From the NCBI RefSeq assembly GCF_918698005.1, contig NZ_CAKKLJ010000001.1, positions 62,001-126,000 on the forward strand: a stretch of 64,000 nucleotides of DNA. The letters are read 5' to 3'. The stretch is from Microbacterium sp. Bi121. GTDB lineage: Bacteria; Actinomycetota; Actinomycetes; Actinomycetales; Microbacteriaceae. The position numbers and the translations under genes are program-made. The notes beneath the pieces are model-generated. The model was not told the DNA's origin. It saw only the letters and a program-made list of their open reading frames with translations, and did no database searches. This document shows positions 34,477 to 43,515 of the stretch, piece after piece (position 1 is the stretch's first letter; the number at the start of each line of letters is the position of its first letter).

Positions 34477-35310
34477 TCAGTGCTCCGCGAGCAGGGCGAG
34501 CCCCGGCACGATGTTCTCGTTCCATACGTCGAAACCGAGCTTCGCGATGAGCGCCACGACGACGATCAAGAACACGACGCGGATGAACGTCGCGCCGCGC
34601 GCGATCGCCATCCGAGAGCCCAGGTAGCTGCCCGCGACGTTCGCGACGGCGAGGATGCCGCCCAGCAGCCACAGCACGGATCCGTGCGGGATGAACAGCA
34701 GCAGCGCGCCGGCGTTGGTGGCGAGGTTGACGATCTTCGCCTTGGCGCTCGCCTGCAGGAAGTCATAGCCCATCAGCGCCACGAGCGTGATGACGAGGAA
34801 CGTTCCGGTGCCCGGCCCGATCATCCCGTCGTAGAACCCGATCACGAGGCCGGCAGCACCAGCCATGATGTGGTGCTTGTGCCCGGCGAAGCGCAGCTTG
34901 GTCGCCGCCCCCATCTCGGGCTTGAACACCGTGAAGATCGCCACTGCCAGCAGCGCCACGACGATGATCGGTTTGAAGGCTGCCGGCGGCAGAACGGTAG
35001 CCACCGCTGCTCCGCCGAAGGACCCGGCAAGTGCGATTCCTGCCATCGGCAGGGCCGTGCGGATGTCGGGTTTCGCGCGGCGGTAGTACGTGACGCTGCT
35101 GGTCGCGGTGCCGAACACCGAGGCGAGCTTGTTCGTCGCGAGCGCCTGCACCGGCGCGATGCCGGGGATGAGCAGCAGGGCCGGCAGCTGCAGCAGCCCG
35201 CCGCCCCCGACGACGGCGTCTATCCAGCCGGCGCCGAACGCCGCGAGGACGACGAAGATCAGCATCCCCCAGGTGAGCTGTTCGAGCCCGAGCAGCTCAC
35301 CGATCTCCAT
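34477..35310 (-). CDS. TauE/SafE family sulfite/anion permease
   Basis: A 277-residue membrane protein with about eight spans in two repeats. The family signatures FGAGWIDAVVGGGGLLQLPALL (first repeat) and GFYDGMIGPGTGTFLVITL (second repeat) are clear. The family exports sulfite or sulfonates or takes up other anions; the substrate here is unknown. The ATG at 35310 has GATACT exactly 6 nt upstream. Confidence 0.88.
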   Translation of the reverse strand: MEIGELLGLEQLTWGMLIFVVLAAFGAGWIDAVVGGGGLLQLPALLLIPGIAPVQALATNKLASVFGTATSSVTYYRRAKPDIRTALPMAGIALAGSFGGAAVATVLPPAAFKPIIVVALLAVAIFTVFKPEMGAATKLRFAGHKHHIMAGAAGLVIGFYDGMIGPGTGTFLVITLVALMGYDFLQASAKAKIVNLATNAGALLLFIPHGSVLWLLGGILAVANVAGSYLGSRMAIARGATFIRVVFLIVVVALIAKLGFDVWNENIVPGLALLAEH

Positions 35311-35358
35311 CCCTCCAGTATCCCTCGCACGTGCGATCGGCGATGACAGACTGGAATC

Positions 35359-35874
35359 ATGCTCGACGCTCTTCCGCTGCCGCATCCGTTCGATCGCCGC
35401 GCCGGCGCCGCGACCCTGCGCCGCGCGACGAGCGGTGATATCGACGCACTGATCACGTTGCTCGCGGATGACCCGATCAGCGCGGCACGTGGCGACGTCG
35501 CATCCGACACCGACCGCGATGCCTACGAAACCGCGCTGGAGGAGATCCTCGCCGATCCGTCGAATGATCTGCTCGTCGTCGAGATCGACGTCGCGGTCGT
35601 GGGCACACTGCAGCTCACCTCGATTCCCGGGATGGCGCGACGCGGCTCGCGCCGCCTGCTCGTCGAGGCGGTGCGAGTGCGCAGCGACCTGCGCTCATCC
35701 GGCATCGGCTCGGCCGTCATGCACTGGGTAGCGGATGCCGCGGCTCCCGCTCTCGGCGCGGTACTCGTGCAGCTCACCTCGGACGCCGCACGCACCGAGG
35801 CGCACCGGTTCTACGAGCGCCTCGGATACGTCGGCTCGCACGTGGGCTTCAAATACAACGTCCCGCGAGACTGA
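35359..35874 (+). CDS. GNAT family N-acetyltransferase
   Basis: A 171-residue single-domain acetyltransferase: LLVVEIDVAVVGTLQL forms the central strands, VRVRSDLRSSGIGSAVMHWV is the acetyl-CoA pyrophosphate loop and AHRFYERLGYVGSHVGFKY the C-terminal signature. Related proteins acetylate small amines or protein N-termini; no substrate can be named. CAGACT lies exactly 6 nt before the ATG. Confidence 0.85.
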   Translation: MLDALPLPHPFDRRAGAATLRRATSGDIDALITLLADDPISAARGDVASDTDRDAYETALEEILADPSNDLLVVEIDVAVVGTLQLTSIPGMARRGSRRLLVEAVRVRSDLRSSGIGSAVMHWVADAAAPALGAVLVQLTSDAARTEAHRFYERLGYVGSHVGFKYNVPRD

Positions 35875-35900
35875 CCGCTGGCGTCGCGTTCGCGCCCGCG

Positions 35901-35990
35901 TCACCTCTCGTTCACCGTCGCCGGACGATCCGGTAACTCTCGCACCGTAGCGTCCTGACGCAACCCGAATTCCGGCGCGCCCGCGCCGGA
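35901..35990 (+). promoter_or_regulatory. Upstream region of the Phn/Pot-like importer: PHO-box-like repeat and leader stem-loop
   Basis: TCACC occurs at 35901 and again at 35912, an 11-nt period with the second unit reading GTTCACC, the form and spacing of a PhoP (PHO box) direct repeat in actinobacteria. Downstream, TCCGGCGCG (35971-35979) pairs with CGCGCCGGA (35982-35990) just before the GAGAGG ribosome site, a possible leader hairpin. A third repeat unit is not evident. Confidence 0.4.
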
Positions 35991-36010
35991 CACCGAGAGG
36001 AACCCACCTG

Positions 36011-37156
36011 ATGGCAACCATTACCCGCCGCTCGCGTCTCGTCGCCGGCATCGCCCTGGCAGCCACCGCCGCCCTGGCACTGACCTCCTGCGCGGCAGAC
36101 AGCAGCGCAGGAGACGGCACGGACGGCGGCGACGCCGTCGACGCCGCATCCGCCACCTCACTCGCCGACTTCGGCACGTTCGAAGACCTCGAGGCCGCAG
36201 CCAAGGCCGAGGGCGCGCTGAACGTGATCGCCCTGCCCCGCGACTGGGCGAACTACGGCGAGATCCTCGACCTGTTCGCCGAGCGCTACCCCGAGATCAC
36301 CATCAACGAGGCCTCCCCTGATGTCTCCAGCCAGGAGGAGATCACGGCCGCCGAGACGAACCAGGGCCTGGACACCGCGCCCGACGTGTTCGACCTCGGC
36401 CTCGCGGTCGCGCTGGCGAACACCGACATGTTCGCGCCCTACACGGTCGAGAATTTCGACGAGATCCCCGACGCGCTCAAGGAGCCCACCGGCCTGTTCG
36501 TCGGCGACTACGGCGGGTACATGTCCATCGGCTACGACGCTTCGAAGTTCGACGAGCCCACCTCGCTCGACGATCTCAAGGGTGCCGACTTCAAGGGCGC
36601 CGTCGCGATCAACGGCGACCCGACGCAGGCCGGCTCCGCCTTCGGTGCTGTGGGCCTCGCGGCGGTTCAGTCCGGCGGCGACCTCGACGACTTCACCCCC
36701 GGCATCGAGTACTTCGGGGAGCTGCAGAAGGCCGGCAACTTCCTGAAGGTCGACGTCACGCCCGCCACCATCACCAGCGGCGAGACCCCTGTCGTCTTCG
36801 ACTGGGACTACCTGAACGCCGCTGCCGGCGCTGACAACGAGAACTGGAAGGTCGTCGTCCTGGACGGCACGGGCTACGCCTCGTACTACAACCAGGCCAT
36901 CAACAAGGATGCCCCCAACCCGGCGGCGGCCCGCCTGTGGCAGGAGTTCCTCTACAGCGACGACGTGCAGAACCTGTGGCTGAAGGGCGGCGCTCGTCCG
37001 GCTCGCATGGAGGCCATGACCGAGGCAGGCACGATCGACGCCGACCTCGCAGCGGCCCTCCCCGAGGTCCCAGCCGAGACGGTCGTCCCGACCGAGGCGC
37101 AGTCCACGGCAGCCGGCACCCTGCTCGGCGAGAAGTGGGCCGCGGCCGTCCAGTGA
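36011..37156 (+). CDS. ABC transporter substrate-binding lipoprotein (PotD/AfuA/PhnS-like)
   Basis: A 381-residue type 2 periplasmic-binding protein. The signal peptide ends in a lipobox (LTSCAAD, Cys about residue 28). The mature part begins LNVIALPRDWANYGEILDLF, a pattern of the polyamine/iron/aminoethylphosphonate binding family, and includes DVFDLGLAVALA and GDPTQAGSAFGAVGLAA. First gene of a four-gene operon (binding protein, two permeases, ATPase) with GTGA/ATGA overlaps throughout. Confidence 0.88.
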   Translation: MATITRRSRLVAGIALAATAALALTSCAADSSAGDGTDGGDAVDAASATSLADFGTFEDLEAAAKAEGALNVIALPRDWANYGEILDLFAERYPEITINEASPDVSSQEEITAAETNQGLDTAPDVFDLGLAVALANTDMFAPYTVENFDEIPDALKEPTGLFVGDYGGYMSIGYDASKFDEPTSLDDLKGADFKGAVAINGDPTQAGSAFGAVGLAAVQSGGDLDDFTPGIEYFGELQKAGNFLKVDVTPATITSGETPVVFDWDYLNAAAGADNENWKVVVLDGTGYASYYNQAINKDAPNPAAARLWQEFLYSDDVQNLWLKGGARPARMEAMTEAGTIDADLAAALPEVPAETVVPTEAQSTAAGTLLGEKWAAAVQ

Positions 37157-38079
37157 CCACTCTGATCCAGGGGGTGGATGCTGCGGCATCCGCCCCCATC
37201 ACCGCCGGGCCGGATCAACCGGTCCGGCGGTCCGGCCTTTCCTGGGCATGGCTGGGACTGGTGCCGTTCGGCGCGTACGTCCTGCTGTTCCTGGCCGTAC
37301 CGACGATCCTCGCGATCGGCTCCGGATTCGCAGGCGGAGACGGCGCCTTCACGTGGACCAACGTCGCAGCCCTCGTCGACCCCGTCGTGCTGACCACCTT
37401 CGCGAACTCCGCTTGGGTCTCGCTGCTCACGGCCGTGATCGGCGCGGTCGCCGGTGCCCTCGTCTGCTACGCCATGCTCGGCATGAACCCGCAGGGCGCT
37501 GTGCGCCAGAGCGTGGACGCCACAGCCGGCGTCCTCGCACAGTTCGGTGGCGTCATGCTCGCCTTCGCGTTCATCGCGACGATCGGCGCCCAGGGTGTCA
37601 TCACGGTGCTGCTGCGCGACTCGTTCGGGTTCAACATCTTCGAGAACGGCATGTGGCTCTACGAGGTGCCAGGGCTCATCTTCCCCTACATCTACTTCCA
37701 GGTGCCGCTCATGGTGATCACGTTCATGCCGGCGCTCGCGGCGCTGAAGCCGCAGTGGTCCGAGGCGAATCTGACTCTCGGCGGCACGCGTCTGGGTTTC
37801 TGGACCCGCATCGGCATCCCCGTGCTCGCCCCGTCGTTCCTCGCGAGCCTCCTGCTGCTGTTCGCCAACGCGTTCTCGTCGTACGCGACCGCGGCCGCCC
37901 TCGCCAGTCAGGGTTCGCAGATCGTTCCGCTGCAGATCCGCGCCGCGCTCACCAGCGAGACCGTGCTCGGCCGCGAGAATCTCGCCGGCGCCCTTGCGCT
38001 CGGCATGATCGGGATCGTCGGCGTCGTGATGGCGCTGTACTCGCTGATCCAGCGGCGGGCTGCAAGGTGGCAGTCATGA
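37153..38079 (+). CDS. ABC transporter permease, PotB/PhnU-like
   Basis: A 308-residue inner-membrane permease with six spans. The EAA-type loop is LTLGGTRLGFWTRIGIPVLAP (residues about 200-225). Starts with the GTG of a GTGA overlap on the binding-protein gene and ends overlapping the second permease. Its long cytoplasmic N-terminus (about 30 residues) is Pro/Ala-rich. Confidence 0.9.
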   Translation: MTTLIQGVDAAASAPITAGPDQPVRRSGLSWAWLGLVPFGAYVLLFLAVPTILAIGSGFAGGDGAFTWTNVAALVDPVVLTTFANSAWVSLLTAVIGAVAGALVCYAMLGMNPQGAVRQSVDATAGVLAQFGGVMLAFAFIATIGAQGVITVLLRDSFGFNIFENGMWLYEVPGLIFPYIYFQVPLMVITFMPALAALKPQWSEANLTLGGTRLGFWTRIGIPVLAPSFLASLLLLFANAFSSYATAAALASQGSQIVPLQIRAALTSETVLGRENLAGALALGMIGIVGVVMALYSLIQRRAARWQS

Positions 38080-38870
38080 ACAAGCTCGCCCCCTCTCGCG
38101 TGACGCGCTGGGTCATCGGCATCGTGATCGGCGCCTTCTTCGCGATCCCCCTGGTCTCGACGTTCCTGTACACACTGCGCGGGAAGGACGGCGGTCTGTC
38201 GTTCGAACGCTGGGCCGCACTGATCGACCCGGCGGCATCCGCGGCGATCAAGCCGATCTGGACGGGCCTCGGCAACTCGCTGATCCTCGCCCTCGTCACG
38301 GTCGTCATCGTCCTGCTTCTGCTCGCGCCGACGATGATCCTGGTGAACCTGCGGTTCCCGACGCTCAAGCCGGTCTTCGAGTTCGCAGCTCTCCTGCCGA
38401 TCTCGATCCCCGCGATCGTGCTCGTCGTCGGGCTCTCGCCGATCTACCTGCAGATCGGTCGCGCGTTCGGCACAGGCACGTGGACGCTCGCCTTCGCCTA
38501 CGGCATCACCGTGCTGCCGTTCGCGTACCGCTCGATCCAGGCATCCATCGACGCCGCCGACCTGCGCACGCTCTCCGAGGCCGCGCGTTCGCTCGGATCG
38601 AGCTGGCCGACCGTCGTCCTGAGGGTGCTCGCACCGAACCTGCGCCAAGGGCTGCTGTCGGCATCCCTCATCTCGATCGCCGTCGTGCTCGGCGAGTTCA
38701 CGATCGCATCCCTCCTGAACCGGCAGGTGTTCCAGACGGCGATGGTCGTCGTCGGCAAGCAGGACGCCTACGCACCCGCGATCTTCACGCTGCTCGCGCT
38801 GCTGTTCTGCTTCCTCCTGCTGCTCATCATCGGCCGCGCCGCACGCGGCAACCGAAAGGCCACGCAATGA
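38076..38870 (+). CDS. ABC transporter permease, PotC/PhnV-like
   Basis: A 264-residue second permease with six spans; the ATPase-coupling loop is LSEAARSLGSSWPTVVLRVLAPNLR (about residues 168-192). ATGA overlaps on both sides tie it to the first permease and the ATPase gene. Confidence 0.9.
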   Translation: MNKLAPSRVTRWVIGIVIGAFFAIPLVSTFLYTLRGKDGGLSFERWAALIDPAASAAIKPIWTGLGNSLILALVTVVIVLLLLAPTMILVNLRFPTLKPVFEFAALLPISIPAIVLVVGLSPIYLQIGRAFGTGTWTLAFAYGITVLPFAYRSIQASIDAADLRTLSEAARSLGSSWPTVVLRVLAPNLRQGLLSASLISIAVVLGEFTIASLLNRQVFQTAMVVVGKQDAYAPAIFTLLALLFCFLLLLIIGRAARGNRKATQ

Positions 38871-39952
38871 CCACCGCGCTCCCCGCGACCAAGGACAACC
38901 AGCTGCTCGCCGAGGCCGGCGAGGGGACCCGCGTGCAGTTCGAGGGCATCGAGAAGAGCTACGGCTCGAACCGCGTGCTGCACGGCGTCGATCTCGACAT
39001 CGCACCCGGCGAGTTCGTGTCGTTGCTGGGACCGTCGGGATGCGGCAAGACCACCGCGCTGCGCGTGCTCGCCGGTCTCGAGAACGCGGATGCCGGCGCC
39101 GTACTGCTCGGCGGCCAGAACGTCTCGCGCGTCCCCACCAACAAGCGCGACATCGGCATGGTCTTCCAGGCGTATTCGCTGTTCCCGCACCTCAGCGTCG
39201 CCGACAACACGGCGTTCGGCCTGCGTCGCCGGGGTGTCGGCAAGGCCGCGGCGGGCCGCCGAGCGCTGGACGCGCTTGCTCTCGTCGGCCTCGACGGCTT
39301 CGCCGACCGGTTCCCGCACCAGCTCTCGGGCGGGCAGCAGCAGCGCGTCGCTCTCGCCCGCGCCCTCGTCACCGAGCCGCGGGTGCTGCTCCTCGACGAG
39401 CCGCTCTCGGCGCTCGACGCCAAGGTGCGCGTCCAACTGCGCGACGAGATCCGCCGCATCCAGCTGCGCCTGGGCATCACGACCGTGTTCGTCACGCACG
39501 ACCAGGAGGAGGCCCTGGCCGTCTCCGACCGGATCGCGGTGATGGATGCCGGGCGCATCGACCAGATCGACTCCCCGGAGGAGCTGTACCTGCGCCCTGC
39601 GACCGCCCACGTCGCCGCGTTCGTCGGGCTGTCGAGCGTCGTCTCGGGCACAGCATCCGGCGACACGGTGACGGTGTGGGGACGCGCACTCCCCGTCAAC
39701 ACTCCCGCGATCGGTGAGGTCGAGGTGCACCTGCGCCCCGAGAACCTGCGGTTCACCGGCGAGGCGGATGCCGCGACCGGAGGCGTCGTCGAGGAGAGCA
39801 CGTTCCTCGGCAGCATCCGCCGCACGCTCGTCAAGACCGACACCGGCGAACTGGTCCGCGTGCAGCACGACGCGCACCAGCATCCAGCCTTCGGCGACCG
39901 GGTCTGGCTCGGAATCGAGCCGGTCCCCGTCGCCGTCCGCCCGCGCGCCTGA
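38867..39952 (+). CDS. ABC transporter ATP-binding protein, PotA/FbpC-like with TOBE domain
   Basis: A 361-residue ATPase. Walker A GPSGCGKTT, Q-loop MVFQAYSLFPHL, signature LSGGQQQR, Walker B VLLLDEPLSALD and H-loop FVTHDQEEAL are intact; a C-terminal TOBE region follows (VHLRPENLRFTG, ESTFLGSIRRTLV), as in polyamine, ferric and phosphonate importers. It completes the importer. Given the PHO-box-like site, a phosphorus-containing substrate such as 2-aminoethylphosphonate is a hypothesis; a polyamine or iron role is not excluded. Confidence 0.92.
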   Translation: MTTALPATKDNQLLAEAGEGTRVQFEGIEKSYGSNRVLHGVDLDIAPGEFVSLLGPSGCGKTTALRVLAGLENADAGAVLLGGQNVSRVPTNKRDIGMVFQAYSLFPHLSVADNTAFGLRRRGVGKAAAGRRALDALALVGLDGFADRFPHQLSGGQQQRVALARALVTEPRVLLLDEPLSALDAKVRVQLRDEIRRIQLRLGITTVFVTHDQEEALAVSDRIAVMDAGRIDQIDSPEELYLRPATAHVAAFVGLSSVVSGTASGDTVTVWGRALPVNTPAIGEVEVHLRPENLRFTGEADAATGGVVEESTFLGSIRRTLVKTDTGELVRVQHDAHQHPAFGDRVWLGIEPVPVAVRPRA

Positions 39953-39965
39953 CCGCGAGACGGCG

Positions 39966-40721
39966 CTAGAGCACGCGCGAGAGGAAGTCCTGCGTGCGCG
40001 GATGCTGCGGGTTCGCGAGCACCTCGCGCGGGTCGCCCTGCTCGACGATGTGTCCGCCGTCCATGAAGATCAGGCGGGATCCGACCTCGCGGGCGAAGCC
40101 CATCTCGTGCGTGACGACGAGCATCGTCATCCCGTCATCCGCGAGCGAGCGCATGACCTGCAGCACTTCGCCGACGAGCTCGGGGTCGAGCGCAGACGTC
40201 GGCTCGTCGAACAGCATCATGTCGGGGTTCATGCACAGCGCACGCGCGATCGCGACACGCTGCTGCTGACCACCGGAGAGGTGGCCGGGGTACGCGTCGG
40301 CCTTCTCGCTGAGCCCCACGCGCGCGAGCATCTCGTGCGCGACCCGCTCGGCTTCGGCCTTCGAGCGCTTCTTCACCCGCCGCTGCGCGAGCGTGAGGTT
40401 GCCCATCACGTCGAGGTGCGGGAACAGGTTGAAGCTCTGGAACACCATGCCGATGCGGGTGCGCACGCGGTCGATGTCGATGTCCTCGTCGGTGATGTCG
40501 ATGCCCTCGACGAGGATGCTGCCGCCGGTGGGCTCTTCAAGCATGTTCACCGAACGCAGCAGCGTCGACTTGCCAGAACCCGACGGCCCGATCACGCAGA
40601 CGACCTCGCCGCCGGTGACCGTGAGGTCGATGCCCTTGAGCACCTCATTGTCGCCGAAGCTCTTGACCAGCCCGCGGACCTCGATGGCCGGGGCGTGGAC
40701 GTCGATCAGATCCGTGCTCAT
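39966..40721 (-). CDS. Polar amino-acid ABC transporter ATP-binding protein (GlnQ-like)
   Basis: A 251-residue ATPase with Walker [11 protein letters not shown]-loop [14 protein letters not shown], signature LSGGQQQR, Walker [15 protein letters not shown] and H-loop VVTHEMGFA, the exact pattern of the GlnQ/HisP group. The ATG at 40721 overlaps the permease stop by 4 nt. Last gene of the amino-acid importer operon, convergent with the Pot-like ATPase gene (13-nt gap). Confidence 0.93.
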   Translation of the reverse strand: MSTDLIDVHAPAIEVRGLVKSFGDNEVLKGIDLTVTGGEVVCVIGPSGSGKSTLLRSVNMLEEPTGGSILVEGIDITDEDIDIDRVRTRIGMVFQSFNLFPHLDVMGNLTLAQRRVKKRSKAEAERVAHEMLARVGLSEKADAYPGHLSGGQQQRVAIARALCMNPDMMLFDEPTSALDPELVGEVLQVMRSLADDGMTMLVVTHEMGFAREVGSRLIFMDGGHIVEQGDPREVLANPQHPRTQDFLSRVL

Positions 40722-41515
40722 CGCTGCCTCGCCATTCGTCGCTCGAGCCACGCGCTGAATCGCGTGAGGGGGATGGTCACGATCAGGTACAGCAGCGCTG
40801 CCATGATCAGCGGGGTGCCATTGCCGTTCTGCGTCGTAGCGTCACGGGCGAAGGTCGTGAGCTCCTTCGACCAGATGAAGCTTCCGGCGATGAACAGCAG
40901 CGAGGTGTCCTTGAGCAGCAGCACGAACTCGTTCGTCAGCGGCGGGATGATGATGCGGAAGCCCTGCGGGATGACGATCCAGAACGTGGTCTTCATCGGC
41001 GACATGCCGAGCGACCGCGCGGCCTCGGTCTGCCCCTTCGGCACGGCCTGGAGCCCGGCGCGAATCGTCTCGGCCATGTACGCCGAGGCGACGAGGATCA
41101 GGCCGACGAGCCCGAGCACCACCGGACCGCCGAGATCCTGATTGCGCACGCCGACGGCGATGGGCAGGATGTACGCGATCGCGAAGATCGTCAACAGTGC
41201 TGGAAGGCCGCGGAACAGCTCGATCCACACCGTCGCGATCCACCGGAAAGGCGCGATCACGGAGAGCTTCATCAGCGCCAGCACGACGCCGAGCAGCAAC
41301 CCGCCGAGGAACGCGATAGCGGTGAACCACAGCGTGTTCACCAGCCCGGTGGTGATGATGCCCGGAAGCATCTTGAGCGCGACTTCGGGGTTGAAGAAGA
41401 GCGGACCGAGCCGCGCCCAGTTGGCTGTCGCCAGCGCCCACACCGCAAGCGCGATGAGGATCGCGTACACCGTGTAGCGGTACAGCTTCTGTTTCTGAGT
41501 GCGCCTCAACGCCAT
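40718..41515 (-). CDS. Polar amino-acid ABC transporter permease (HisM/GlnP-like)
   Basis: A 265-residue permease. After an N-terminal anchor, the His/Glu/Gln/Arg permease domain shows [27 protein letters not shown], and the EAA loop [23 protein letters not shown]. Only one permease is present, so it probably works as a homodimer. The ATG at 41515 has GGGAGGA 8 nt upstream. Middle gene between the binding protein and ATPase. Confidence 0.92.
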   Translation of the reverse strand: MALRRTQKQKLYRYTVYAILIALAVWALATANWARLGPLFFNPEVALKMLPGIITTGLVNTLWFTAIAFLGGLLLGVVLALMKLSVIAPFRWIATVWIELFRGLPALLTIFAIAYILPIAVGVRNQDLGGPVVLGLVGLILVASAYMAETIRAGLQAVPKGQTEAARSLGMSPMKTTFWIVIPQGFRIIIPPLTNEFVLLLKDTSLLFIAGSFIWSKELTTFARDATTQNGNGTPLIMAALLYLIVTIPLTRFSAWLERRMARQR

Positions 41516-41552
41516 CGGCAAGGTCCTCCCGATCTACCGTCCTGCGCGAAAC

Positions 41553-42377
41553 TCAGTTGGCGGAGAAGTACGTGTCGTAGATCGTGTCGTAGTCGCCGCT
41601 GTCACGGAGCTCCTGCAGCGCAGTGTTGACGGCGTCGAGCAGGGCGGTCTTCTCGCCCTTGGCGAAGGCGAAGCCGTAGGACTCGCCGGTGTCGTACTCC
41701 TCGACGATCTTGTAGTTCGGGTCGGCCTTCTCGTGCTCGATGTTTACCGGCTGGTCCTGCAGGATCGCGTCGATGGTGCCGGCCTGGATCGCCGGCCACA
41801 GCTCGCCGTCGGAGGGGAGCTGCAGAAGCTCCGCGCCCGGCGCGTTCTCGGTCGCGTACGCCTCACCGGTCGTGCCCTGCTGGACGCCGACGATCTTGCC
41901 ATCGAGGTCGTCGATGGTCTTGATGTCCGAGTCGGCGGGGACCAGCAGCGACTGCAGCGAGTCGTAGTAGGGGTCGGAGAAGTCGAGGTTCGCCTTGCGC
42001 TCATCGGTGATGGTCATCGCGGATGCGCCGAGGTCGCACGTGCCGGATGCGAGCGTGGTGCCCGACTGCAGCGCGTCGAAGCCGACGTCCTGCACAGCCA
42101 GCTTCAGGTCGAGCTTCTTCGAGATCGCATCGAGCAGATCGATGTCGAAGCCGGTGTATCCGGTGCCGTTGTCGCCGCCCTCGAACTCGAACGGCGCGTA
42201 AGGGATGTCGGAGCAGATGGTGAGCGTGCCCGCCTCGACGAGTCCGTAGTCGTCACCACCGGATGCCGGGGCGTCGTCGCCTCCCGCATCGTTGCCCGCG
42301 CCGGCGCAGCCCGACAGGGTGAGGGCGGCCGTCGCCGCGAGGGCGAGGCCGAGGACGAGGTGACGGCGACGGGTCAT
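41553..42377 (-). CDS. Polar amino-acid ABC transporter substrate-binding lipoprotein
   Basis: A 274-residue family 3 solute-binding protein. Signal peptide with lipobox LSGCAG (Cys about residue 24), then GTLTICSDIPYAPFEF, YTGFDIDLLDAI, and the ligand-site DLGASAMTITDERKANLDFSDPYY, diagnostic for polar amino-acid receptors. First gene of the three-gene importer. The 90-nt gap upstream (42378-42467) holds its promoter; no operator was recognised. Confidence 0.93.
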   Translation of the reverse strand: MTRRRHLVLGLALAATAALTLSGCAGAGNDAGGDDAPASGGDDYGLVEAGTLTICSDIPYAPFEFEGGDNGTGYTGFDIDLLDAISKKLDLKLAVQDVGFDALQSGTTLASGTCDLGASAMTITDERKANLDFSDPYYDSLQSLLVPADSDIKTIDDLDGKIVGVQQGTTGEAYATENAPGAELLQLPSDGELWPAIQAGTIDAILQDQPVNIEHEKADPNYKIVEEYDTGESYGFAFAKGEKTALLDAVNTALQELRDSGDYDTIYDTYFSAN

Positions 42378-42467
42378 GACCGCTCCAGACTGACGGGGCC
42401 GTGGGGCCCGCTTACGGGTATGCAGATCATCCTGACACGGAGCAGACCAGAATTCCCACCTTGCGGG

Positions 42468-43499
42468 TTACGTTTCCGTTTCGCTCCCCGCCGTGGTGCG
42501 GATGCTCTCACCGCCATCGGAGCCGATCGGTCGCAGGAAATCTCTGCGAATGAGGCTGACGTCGGTTCCCTCCCGGGTGGGGTGCACCCGGTTGAGCAGA
42601 AGCACGCCGAAACCGCCCGAGTCGCGATCGACCGCGAAGCAGGTCCCGGTGAATCCGGTGTGGCCGACGGCATCCACCTCGCCCATCCACGAACGGTCTC
42701 GCACTCGGAGTCCGATCGCCTGTCCGTACCCCGCCTCGGCCCGGATGACCGGTGCCGACATCAGCCTGACGCTCGCCGAGGTCAGCACGCGCGAGCGCGG
42801 ACCATCGCCGTCGTCGCGGACCATCCTGGCCAGGGCTGCGACGTCATCCGCGCTGCCGAACAGCCCTGCGTGTCCTGACGGGCGGGCGAGCGCGTGCGCG
42901 AGCTCGTCGTGGACCTCGCCGCGGATCAGTCCGCGATGCGGCTGCTCCTCCGTGGCGACCGCCCTTTCCCTCTCCGGTCGCCACGTGAGCGAGTCGGCGC
43001 CGAGCGCGACGGCGACCTCGGCGACGATCTCCTCCAGCGACCGACCGGACGCACGCTCGAGGATCTCGCCGACGGCGATGAATCCGACATCCGAATAGCA
43101 GTGCTCCTCCCCCGGCACGGCGCGCAGTTCCGTGCGCAGCGCTGCCGCCCTGAGCTCGTCTCCGAGGAGACCGTCGCGCCAGAGCCAGCACTCGGGCGGG
43201 AGGCCGGAAGAGTGCGTGAGGAGGTGCCGCAGCGTGACGCGAGCGGCATCCGATCCCGAACCCACGGCGGCGATCTCGGATACCGGTGCGTCGAGATCGA
43301 TGAGCCCCTGTTCCACGAACCGCAGCGCGGCCACGGTCGTGAAGACCTTGGTCAGCGACGCCAGGTCGAACAGGTGGTCCGGTCGCAGCGGACCGGCGTC
43401 ATGCGCAGACGGCGCACCGGCGAGCATCCGCTGCTCCTCGGCGCCGGCGCGGACGACGCGCACCGATGCCCATGCCGACCCCGGCGCGCCGTTCACCAT
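42468..43499 (-). CDS. Serine beta-lactamase-fold hydrolase, AmiE-like (candidate muropeptide amidase)
   Basis: A 343-residue protein of the class C beta-lactamase/esterase superfamily. Nucleophile motif Ser48-Leu-Thr-Lys51, the Tyr135-Ser-Asp motif in place of YxN, and His280-Thr-Gly in place of KTG. No signal peptide, so it is probably cytoplasmic. It ends an operon with an ABC importer and lies in one locus with RpiR/MurR and NamZ-like genes; in Bacillus subtilis the counterpart AmiE removes the peptide from MurNAc. That role is inferred from context; antibiotic resistance is unlikely. Confidence 0.75.
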   Translation of the reverse strand: MVNGAPGSAWASVRVVRAGAEEQRMLAGAPSAHDAGPLRPDHLFDLASLTKVFTTVAALRFVEQGLIDLDAPVSEIAAVGSGSDAARVTLRHLLTHSSGLPPECWLWRDGLLGDELRAAALRTELRAVPGEEHCYSDVGFIAVGEILERASGRSLEEIVAEVAVALGADSLTWRPERERAVATEEQPHRGLIRGEVHDELAHALARPSGHAGLFGSADDVAALARMVRDDGDGPRSRVLTSASVRLMSAPVIRAEAGYGQAIGLRVRDRSWMGEVDAVGHTGFTGTCFAVDRDSGGFGVLLLNRVHPTREGTDVSLIRRDFLRPIGSDGGESIRTTAGSETET

Positions 43500-43515
43500 G
43501 ACCGACGCTCCGTGG

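Noticed and set aside
42468..43499. Beta-lactam resistance gene
   Set aside because: The SxxK/YxD/HTG set fits esterase-amidase members of the fold, there is no signal peptide, and the gene lies in a sugar-import operon.
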